Assembly: GCF_014205685.1 (NCBI RefSeq)
Contig: NZ_JACIIU010000004.1
Coordinates: 186,001 to 250,000, forward strand
DNA length: 64,000 nucleotides
Source of the DNA: Paenochrobactrum gallinarii
Lineage (GTDB): Bacteria; Pseudomonadota; Alphaproteobacteria; Rhizobiales; Rhizobiaceae
Direction: 5' to 3'
Below, in pieces: positions 58,590-64,000 of the stretch (positions within the stretch are counted from its first letter, which is position 1; every line of letters starts with the position of its first letter). The position numbers were made by a program, and so were the translations under genes. Under the pieces are notes generated by a model that saw only the letters and a program-made list of their open reading frames with translations, had not been told where the DNA came from and made no database searches.

Positions 58590-59261
58590 ATGACCAATAT
58601 TCTGAGACAACCGAGAATCATCATACTGGCAGCCGTCGCAGGTGTACTCGCCGGTGTAGGGGCGGTATACGTGATGGAACGCCCTTCTGGCAATGATATT
58701 AGCGCAAACCTTGCCACAGGAAATAGTGATCAGGACAAGTTTTGTGCGGCAAAAGCCGGTACATTACAAAAACTGGATGCTGCGGCGGGTGGAACTGTGG
58801 CTGCCATGCGCGCAGCCGACAAACCGATTTCGCTGGCGCATCTGGAATTTTCTGATCGCGACGGCAAAAAAATGACACTCGGAGATTTCAAAGGCAAAAC
58901 GCTGCTCGTCAATTTATGGGCGACATGGTGTGCCCCTTGCCGTGAAGAAATGCCGGCACTTGATAAGTTGCAGCAAATGAAAGGCGGCGATGATTTTGAG
59001 GTGGTTGCCGTTAATATTGACACCGGAGACAATACCAAGCCGGTTGGTTTTTTAAATGAAATCGGCATTGAACATCTGGCGCTTTATCGTGATGCAACAT
59101 TGAAAAGCTTCAATGATCTGAAGCGTAAAAATCTGGCCTTTGGCCTTCCGGTAACATTGGTGGTTGATAAAGACGGCTGCCAGATTTCATCTATGAACGG
59201 GCCGGCCGAATGGGACAGCCCCGAAGCGATCAAGCTGATCGAGGCTGCGCACTCTCTTTGA
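58590..59261 (+). CDS. tlpA: TlpA family thioredoxin-like protein, membrane-anchored
   Basis: 223 residues: an N-terminal helix (about 10-28) anchors a periplasmic thioredoxin fold. The active site is C114-A-P-C117 in [19 protein letters not shown]. There is a cis-proline in [14 protein letters not shown] and an extra cysteine pair (C52 and the one in DGC). TlpA of Bradyrhizobium reduces the Cu chaperone and CoxB for cytochrome oxidase assembly; tlpA next to argH is also the rhizobial arrangement. The ATG at 58590 gives the proper signal anchor. Confidence 0.92.
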   Translation: MTNILRQPRIIILAAVAGVLAGVGAVYVMERPSGNDISANLATGNSDQDKFCAAKAGTLQKLDAAAGGTVAAMRAADKPISLAHLEFSDRDGKKMTLGDFKGKTLLVNLWATWCAPCREEMPALDKLQQMKGGDDFEVVAVNIDTGDNTKPVGFLNEIGIEHLALYRDATLKSFNDLKRKNLAFGLPVTLVVDKDGCQISSMNGPAEWDSPEAIKLIEAAHSL

Positions 59262-59271
59262 GCGGGGCGCT

Positions 59272-59754
59272 TTAAGGTTTGAAACCTTCTCTTTTAAGCC
59301 TTGTGATTGCTTCTTCGAGACTTGATAAAAAGCTGGAGCGGTCACGCGCTGAAAACGGGGCAGGGCCGCCGGTGACCTGACCGGAAGAGCGCAGGCTATC
59401 CATCAGATTGCGGGTCGCCAGCGTATTGCCGATATTATTGGCTGTATGCAATTTGCCGTTAGGTGCAATGGTGATGGCACCTGCATTGACCGAGCGGCTT
59501 GCCAGCGGGATATCGGCGGTGATGACAATCGAACCTGGGCGGGCGCGTTCTGCAATCCAGTCATCAGCGACATCAAGGCCGCTTGGCACAACAATGCGCT
59601 CAACATGGGTCAGATCTCGCGGGATCATCATGTAACTATTGGCGACAAGCAGCACTTTGACACCGTGACGTTCAGTTACTTTATATATTTCCGCCTTTAC
59701 CGGACAAGCATCGGCATCAACAAACAATATGATTTGATTATTATCTTCGCTCAT
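59272..59754 (-). CDS. UPF0178 (YaiI/YqxD) family protein
   Basis: 160 residues of a conserved family of unknown function with a PIN/NYN-like nuclease fold. Candidate metal-binding acidic residues lie in [16 protein letters not shown] at the N-terminus and in [23 protein letters not shown]. The ATG at 59754 gives the family start; an upstream in-frame codon at 59841 is not supported. Convergent with tlpA, the stops only 10 bp apart. RNA or DNA cleavage has not been shown for the family, to my knowledge. Confidence 0.9.
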   Translation of the reverse strand: MSEDNNQIILFVDADACPVKAEIYKVTERHGVKVLLVANSYMMIPRDLTHVERIVVPSGLDVADDWIAERARPGSIVITADIPLASRSVNAGAITIAPNGKLHTANNIGNTLATRNLMDSLRSSGQVTGGPAPFSARDRSSFLSSLEEAITRLKREGFKP

Positions 59755-59897
59755 GGCGCAGCAATGGCAGTTAATAGCTATGGCTGCAAGGCCACACTCG
59801 CGGACTAGTTGCAAAAAGCGGCCAGAAATAGCTTGGTGCACCTGACATCCTATGATCTGTGCTGAAGCCGTGCTTTTATGTCCAAGGTAAAAAAATC

Positions 59898-60764
59898 ATG
59901 TTAGTCCGCTTGTTTCCGGTGTTCTTTGTGTTTTTGTGGGCGACTGGTTTTATCGGTGCAGGGCTTGCCATGCCTTATGCCGAACCTTTCAGCTTCATGA
60001 CGGTTCGCTTTATTTTTGCCGGTTTGATTTTTGGTATCTGGGCTTTGAGCAGCGGGGTTGTCTGGCCAAGGCGAAAAGCTTTTGTGCAGGCTGGTATCAC
60101 GGGTTTGCTGATCCATGCCATTTATTTGTCGGCGATTTTTTGGGCGGTGCGTCATGGTTTGCCAGCTGGAATCGTAGGGTTGGTTTCCGGTTTGCAGCCA
60201 ATGATAACACTTTTGATTGCTGCAATATTTCTTGGCGAGCGCATTAAGCAACAACAGGTTTTGGGGCTGGTTGCAGGCTTTATAGGCGTTGCCATGGTGA
60301 TCTCGCCCAAGCTTTCAGCAGGTTCTGATGCGATTGATCCCGTGACATTGCTTGCAGCTCTTATCGGTGTTTTGGCGATCAGTTCGGGTACTGTTTGGCA
60401 AAAGCGCTTTGGCAGTGCCATGGATTTGAAGGCTGGCACAGCCATTCAGTATCTGGCTGCCGGAATGTTCACGCTTATTTGTGCGGTGCTGTTTGAAACC
60501 GGCCGGTTTCAGCTTACATCTGAGCTCATTATTGCGCTTGTCTGGTTAACCATTGTGATTTCAGTGGGCGCGGTGCTGGCTTTGATGGTGATGATCCGCG
60601 AAGGCGCTTTGTCGAAAGTATCGTCGCTGTTTTATCTGGTGCCTGCGGCGGCCGCCATCATGGCCTATGTCTTGTTTGGTGAAACTCTAAATTTGTTGCA
60701 GATTGCGGGCATGTTGGTCACGACAATTGGTGTCGCTTTAACCGGCATTCAGCGTAAGCCTTAA
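59898..60764 (+). CDS. EamA/DMT superfamily transporter
   Basis: 288 residues with ten predicted membrane helices in two EamA repeats (first repeat starting FPVFFVFLWATGFIGAGLAMPYAEPF, second around VTLLAALIGVLAISSGTVWQKRFG). Members export metabolites or amino acids, and the substrate is unknown. The ATG at 59898 gives a first helix of normal length. It is flanked by divergent UPF0178 and convergent YihY genes, so it is monocistronic. Confidence 0.9.
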   Translation: MLVRLFPVFFVFLWATGFIGAGLAMPYAEPFSFMTVRFIFAGLIFGIWALSSGVVWPRRKAFVQAGITGLLIHAIYLSAIFWAVRHGLPAGIVGLVSGLQPMITLLIAAIFLGERIKQQQVLGLVAGFIGVAMVISPKLSAGSDAIDPVTLLAALIGVLAISSGTVWQKRFGSAMDLKAGTAIQYLAAGMFTLICAVLFETGRFQLTSELIIALVWLTIVISVGAVLALMVMIREGALSKVSSLFYLVPAAAAIMAYVLFGETLNLLQIAGMLVTTIGVALTGIQRKP

Positions 60765-60788
60765 GAACTTTGCCAGCGTAATTGCCAG

Positions 60789-61682
60789 TTAATTATCCGC
60801 TAGTTCCGGTTGTTGCTGGCGTTTGCGATAATTCATAATGGCTGTGTTGATTTCTGCACCTATAATAAAAATTGCAGAAATCATATAGAGAAACACAATC
60901 GCCACCATGATCGAGGCAAGACCGGCATAGGTGGTGACGTAATTGGCAAATGTTTCCAGATATTGCGCAAAAGCCATGGCACCGGCCAGCCATGCGATCA
61001 ATGTCAGCACAATGCCGGGCAGGATATCGCCCAAAGTGCGTTTGCCGGCAGGCAACCAGATATGGACGGCAAAAAGCGCTAAAATCAGCACTGTGACGGC
61101 AATGAAATAGCGCCAGAAGCTGATTGTGCCGGCAAAGAGGTCAATATCGGGAAACCATTGCACGGCAATGCGGAAGGCGAGTGGTGCTAAAATCAGCAGG
61201 AAACTGATCACCATCAGTGCCAAAGTACCAAGCAGCACAAAGCCCAGACTTTGCAGGCGGCAGAAGATGATTGAGCGTGTGTCAGTGACACGATAGGCGC
61301 GGTTGAGCGCAATGCGCAAAGCTTCCACACCATTGGAGGCAAAGTAAGCGGCGGCAATCACACTGAGGGTCAGAAGTCCGCTGCGCTGCACGGTCAGCAC
61401 ATTTTTCACTTCATTGGCAATTGGTCCGGCGATAGCGGATGGCCAGATATCAAAAACAATATGGACGGCTGTATCAGCAAAAGCTTGCGCGCCTAAAAAT
61501 GAAGCCAGTGTTGTAGCAAAGATCAAGAACGGAAAAAGCGCCATCAGGCCGGATAATGCAATATGACTGGCAAAGGCCCAGCCATCATCCGAGTTGAAGT
61601 GACCGACAGCATCAAAAATAACTTTGGTGAGGAAAGTTTTTACTTTTCGCATAGCGCCAAAATTATCCTTAGGGTTCGGCAT
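60789..61682 (-). CDS. YihY/BrkB family inner-membrane protein
   Basis: 297 residues with six predicted membrane helices. It has the family marks DGWAFASHIALSGLMALFPFLIF, YFASNGVEALRIALNRAYRV and GLASIMVAIVFLYMISAIFIIGAEIN. The family was once called ribonuclease BN by mistake; the role is unknown (proposed transport or envelope function). It converges on the EamA transporter and is divergent, 33 bp apart, from the small ORF before the SDR gene. Confidence 0.9.
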   Translation of the reverse strand: MPNPKDNFGAMRKVKTFLTKVIFDAVGHFNSDDGWAFASHIALSGLMALFPFLIFATTLASFLGAQAFADTAVHIVFDIWPSAIAGPIANEVKNVLTVQRSGLLTLSVIAAAYFASNGVEALRIALNRAYRVTDTRSIIFCRLQSLGFVLLGTLALMVISFLLILAPLAFRIAVQWFPDIDLFAGTISFWRYFIAVTVLILALFAVHIWLPAGKRTLGDILPGIVLTLIAWLAGAMAFAQYLETFANYVTTYAGLASIMVAIVFLYMISAIFIIGAEINTAIMNYRKRQQQPELADN

Positions 61683-61715
61683 TGTTATTCCATAAATCTT
61701 AAGCGCAGGTCTGGC

Positions 61716-61802
61716 ATGACTACTATAAGAAAGAAAGACCTAATCGAATCGTTTAATCACTTTGCTGACAGTTTCGCCAAGCTTTGGGCAGATGAGGGAT
61801 AA
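61716..61802 (+). CDS. Possible small protein of 28 residues
   Basis: ATG at 61716 with GCAGG six bases upstream; stop TAA at 61800. The peptide has a basic start (TIRKKD) and then an amphipathic stretch LIESFNHFADSFAKLWADEG. The stop lies within GAGGGATAAGA, the region that serves as ribosome-binding site for the SDR gene starting at 61811, so translation of the two could be coupled. No family recognised. It could also be a chance ORF. Confidence 0.4.
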   Translation: MTTIRKKDLIESFNHFADSFAKLWADEG

Positions 61803-61810
61803 GAAATTTT

Positions 61811-62650
61811 ATGTCATCCATGCTGCAAAAAACAATTATCATCACCGGTTGCTCTTCAGGTATCGGCGCTTATGCAGCGCGTCAGCTGAAGGCGCTCGGC
61901 TGGCGGGTGTTTGCCACTGCCCGTAACAGTCAGGACATTGAAGCACTGGAACAAGACGGACTGGAAGCTTTTTATCTGGATTACAGGGATGAAGCTTCAA
62001 TCGAAGCGCTGGTGAAGGTGGTCTTGGAGAAAACCGGCGGTACATTAGACGCGCTTTATAATAATGGCGCTTACGCTTTGCCCGGTGCTGTTGAAGATTT
62101 GCCGCTGGATGCTTTGCGTGAATTGTTTGAGGCTAATTTCTTTGGCTGGCATAGTTTGACGCGTAAAATTGTGCCGGTGATGCGCCGTCAGGGGCATGGC
62201 CGTATTGTGCATTGCTCCTCTATCCTGGGACGTGTGCCGATGAAATGGCGCGGTGCTTATGTTGCCTCCAAATATGCGCTGGAAGGCTTGATGCTGGTGC
62301 AGCGAATGGAATTGCAGGGCACCGGCATTGAGGTTTCGCTGATTGAGCCGGGGCCGATTGCCACGCGATTTACCTATAATGCGGCAAAACAGGCAGAAAA
62401 ACATATTGATATGGCGGCATCAGTTCATCATGATCTGTATTTGCGCCAGATGCAGAAATTGAAATCCGGTGGCACGCAATCAAAAGACAAGCTTGGTCCC
62501 GAAGCTGTTTTTGATGTATTGCTGCATGCATTGGAAGCAGCTAAGCCACGGCCGCATTATCTGGTGACACGTCCGGCGAAGCTTGGTGTGATCGCTCAGC
62601 GGTTTATGCCGATGCGCTGGTTTTATAAAATGCTGTCGGGTCAGTCTTAG
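61811..62650 (+). CDS. Short-chain dehydrogenase/reductase
   Basis: 279 residues of the classical SDR type. TGCSSGIGAYAARQLKALGW is the TGxxxGIG cofactor motif. NNGAYALPGAVED replaces the usual NNAG; the catalytic serine is in HCSSILGRVPMKWRG, and Y-x-x-x-K is in YVASKYALEG. The loop after beta-2 has ARNSQD, which suggests NADP. Substrate unknown; the sequence resembles SDRs annotated with broad lipid or sugar oxidoreductase roles. GAGGGA precedes the ATG. Confidence 0.88.
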   Translation: MSSMLQKTIIITGCSSGIGAYAARQLKALGWRVFATARNSQDIEALEQDGLEAFYLDYRDEASIEALVKVVLEKTGGTLDALYNNGAYALPGAVEDLPLDALRELFEANFFGWHSLTRKIVPVMRRQGHGRIVHCSSILGRVPMKWRGAYVASKYALEGLMLVQRMELQGTGIEVSLIEPGPIATRFTYNAAKQAEKHIDMAASVHHDLYLRQMQKLKSGGTQSKDKLGPEAVFDVLLHALEAAKPRPHYLVTRPAKLGVIAQRFMPMRWFYKMLSGQS

Positions 62651-62680
62651 ACGTCTTACAGTGATAAACAAAATGGGTGG

Positions 62681-62881
62681 ATGATGGATAGTCTGTTAAG
62701 ATATGGCGCGATGATTGCGATGGCCGCGGTTGCCTTCGTACTGTTTTTAGGTCTGCGCAATTTGATGCGTGGCGGTGATGGCAATTACTCCAACAAAATG
62801 ATGCAATTGCGCATTTTCTTGCAGTTTGTGGCGCTGGTGCTGATTGTTGCAACAATTTATTTCAGCCGTCAGGCAGGCTAA
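62681..62881 (+). CDS. Twin-transmembrane HIG1-like protein
   Basis: 66 residues with two membrane helices (about 8-26 and 46-62) joined by a polar loop NLMRGGDGNYSNK and the segment MMQLRIFLQFVALVL. The M-x-x-R-x-x-x-Q pattern recalls the (Q)I-x3-R-x-R-x3-Q motif of HIG1-domain proteins, which associate with cytochrome oxidase supercomplexes in mitochondria and alphaproteobacteria. It lies 3 bp before the adenosyltransferase gene. Either of two adjacent ATGs could start it. Confidence 0.82.
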   Translation: MMDSLLRYGAMIAMAAVAFVLFLGLRNLMRGGDGNYSNKMMQLRIFLQFVALVLIVATIYFSRQAG

Positions 62882-62884
62882 TTC

Positions 62885-63463
62885 ATGGTCAAGCTCAATA
62901 AGATTTATACCCGCACCGGTGATGATGGCACAACAGGGCTGACCACTGGTGCGCGCCGCAAGAAAAGCGATCTGCGTGTAGAAGCCTACGGTACGGTGGA
63001 CGAGACCAATGCCTGTGTCGGCATGGCGCGTTTGCATCTGGAAGCCTATCCGGAAATTGATGCCATGCTATCGCGCATTCAAAATGATTTGTTTGATTTA
63101 GGCGCAGATCTTTCCGCGCCCGACGATGGCACTGTGCTGCCCTATGAACCTTTGCGCATTGTGGCCTCTCAGGTGGAGCGTGTGGAGGCAGATATTGATG
63201 CGCTGAATGCGCATCTCTCACCGCTTCGTTCTTTCATCCTGCCGGGCGGGTCGGCGGCGTCCGCCATGCTGCATCTGGCGCGCACTGTCTCGCGGCGTGC
63301 CGAGCGTTTGATGGTTGCTTTAAGTGATGTTGACGGTGAAGTCGTATCTCGTGAAGCGCTGCAATATATCAATCGCTTGTCGGATTTTTTCTTTGTCGCA
63401 TCGCGTGCGGTGAATGAAAATGGCGCGCTTGATGTTTTGTGGGTGCCTGGTCAAAACCGTTAA
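62885..63463 (+). CDS. Corrinoid adenosyltransferase, PduO type
   Basis: Transfers adenosyl from ATP to cob(I)alamin or its precursor. The 192 residues have the N-terminal ATP motif YTRTGDDGTTGLTTGARRKKSD and YGTVDETNACVGMAR. FILPGGSAASAMLHLARTVSRRAERLMV carries the conserved arginines, and the C-terminal INRLSDFFFVASR is present. Family members are named pduO, cobO-like or MMAB-like. Translated close behind the HIG1-like gene; no cobalamin riboswitch is seen nearby. Confidence 0.95.
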   Translation: MVKLNKIYTRTGDDGTTGLTTGARRKKSDLRVEAYGTVDETNACVGMARLHLEAYPEIDAMLSRIQNDLFDLGADLSAPDDGTVLPYEPLRIVASQVERVEADIDALNAHLSPLRSFILPGGSAASAMLHLARTVSRRAERLMVALSDVDGEVVSREALQYINRLSDFFFVASRAVNENGALDVLWVPGQNR

Positions 63464-63710
63464 GGGAAGCTAAAAACGCTGATGAAAATCAGCGTGAGCA
63501 ATGAACCGTTATCTTTAATGTCGCTTTCGGCGTTATCTGATTGACGGAAAGCAGAAGCGTCATTACGTTTCTGTCAAATTTATCGCCAAACTCATCAATT
63601 GTGTGAACAGGCTTCTGATGGTGGTGAAATCGGATGAAGATGCCAACAGGATGTTTATGCGAAGTGACAATTATCATTTTGCAGCATGGATGAAATGAAA
63701 GGTTATGTGG

Positions 63711-64000
63711 ATGAAAATCCTCGTCGCAGTTAAGCGTGTCGTCGATTACAACGTGAATATCCGTGTCAAACCTGACGGAACCGGCGTTGAACTGAATAAT
63801 GTAAAAATGTCGATGAACCCGTTTGATGAGATTGCGGTTGAAGAAGCAATCCGTTTGAAAGAAGCTGGCAAAGTTTCTGAAATCGTTGTTGTTTCAATCG
63901 GTCCGGCACAGGCACAGGAAACATTGCGCACCGCATTGGCGATGGGCGCAGACCGTGCCATTCTGGTTAAAACCGATGATCAGGTTGAGCCTTTGGGTGT
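63711..64000 (+). CDS. etfB: Electron transfer flavoprotein subunit beta (partial, 3' end beyond window)
   Basis: The first 96 codons are present; the gene runs off the window. [23 protein letters not shown] is the typical EtfB N-terminus, followed by [18 protein letters not shown] and [26 protein letters not shown], which binds AMP in ETF. EtfAB passes electrons from acyl-CoA and other dehydrogenases to ETF-quinone oxidoreductase. AAAGG is eight bases before the ATG. The recognition loop with the lysines methylated by METTL20-type enzymes lies further downstream and cannot be checked here. Confidence 0.95.
   Translation, partial: MKILVAVKRVVDYNVNIRVKPDGTGVELNNVKMSMNPFDEIAVEEAIRLKEAGKVSEIVVVSIGPAQAQETLRTALAMGADRAILVKTDDQVEPLG

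Noticed and set aside
58526-58717. N-terminal extension of ArgH
   Set aside because: It would overlap the start of divergent tlpA and encode a non-family hydrophobic leader. The ATG at 58525 starts the conserved protein.
63489-63677. 62-codon open frame on the - strand upstream of etfB
   Set aside because: No ribosome-binding site or recognisable motif; composition looks non-coding. The region (63464-63710) shows only a small CGCTGA/TCAGCG hairpin near 63477-63494.

Overview
This window is chromosomal DNA of an alphaproteobacterium of the order Hyphomicrobiales (Rhizobiales), most like the Brucella/Ochrobactrum group. The evidence is the set of protein sequences and several group-specific gene orders: mdh-sucCD-sucAB-lpd; hemC-hemD-mitofilin-hemY divergent from tsaD-gpsA; a response regulator paired with a lone cyclic-nucleotide-binding protein; lysA-lptM-argH-tlpA; and plsC-ydcF-ftsX-ftsE. 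The base composition looks moderate for the order (not computed), which would suit a Pseudochrobactrum/Paenochrobactrum-type relative, but the genus cannot be fixed from sequence alone. Almost everything is core genome. I see no rRNA, tRNA, CRISPR array, intact insertion sequence or prophage.

Layout. 1-11.2 kb: a TCA-cycle block on the + strand (malate dehydrogenase, succinyl-CoA synthetase, the E1/E2/E3 of 2-oxoglutarate dehydrogenase), interrupted by a LysE-type exporter and a secreted four-cysteine protein. 11.2-18.2 kb: a TraB/GumN protein and XerC on the - strand, then rimM-trmD-(DUF4260)-rplS, leuC and a GNAT acetyltransferase. 18.3-22.3 kb: sdhCDAB behind a hairpin-rich leader, with a duplicated sdhB tail and a 38-bp tandem repeat after it. 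22.3-30.3 kb: UbiH-type hydroxylase, TesB thioesterase, an A+T-rich orphan glycosyltransferase, ftsK, lolA, exonuclease III. 30.3-32.8 kb: methyltransferase, a phage-like small lipoprotein, aquaporin, a TerB-like protein. 32.8-41.4 kb: the heme cluster with the alphaproteobacterial Mic60 homologue, divergent from tsaD-gpsA-yciI-EVE-lysine methyltransferase. 41.7-47.6 kb: CenR/OtpR-like regulator with its cNMP-binding partner, hisC-tyrC, DUF2125, ChaC, YggT, DUF167. 47.7-52.6 kb: ppa, plsC, ydcF, ftsXE, hpt. 52.7-64 kb: a dispersed repeat, a TIGR02302/DUF4175 membrane protein, lysA-lptM-argH, tlpA and several small conserved genes, ending inside etfB.

Functional links. The 2-oxoglutarate dehydrogenase, succinyl-CoA synthetase, succinate dehydrogenase and malate dehydrogenase genes cover a continuous arc of the TCA cycle (fumarase is not here), and the UbiH-type enzyme may supply ubiquinone for SdhABCD. 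FtsK, XerC, FtsE and FtsX all belong to chromosome resolution and division. HemC, HemD, HemY and Mic60 connect heme synthesis to inner-membrane architecture. A METTL20-type lysine methyltransferase lies about 22 kb from etfB, whose product is a known substrate of that family.

No obviously new multi-gene system was found. The items most worth a second look are: an inverted pair of ~105-bp dispersed palindromic repeats (one abutting a stop codon); the duplicated sdhB 3' end with its palindromic 38-bp array; structured leaders of mdh and sdhC; the foreign-looking glycosyltransferase where related genomes are expected to carry glnK-amtB; a phage-type lipoprotein; and a 28-codon small ORF whose stop overlaps the ribosome-binding region of the next gene.
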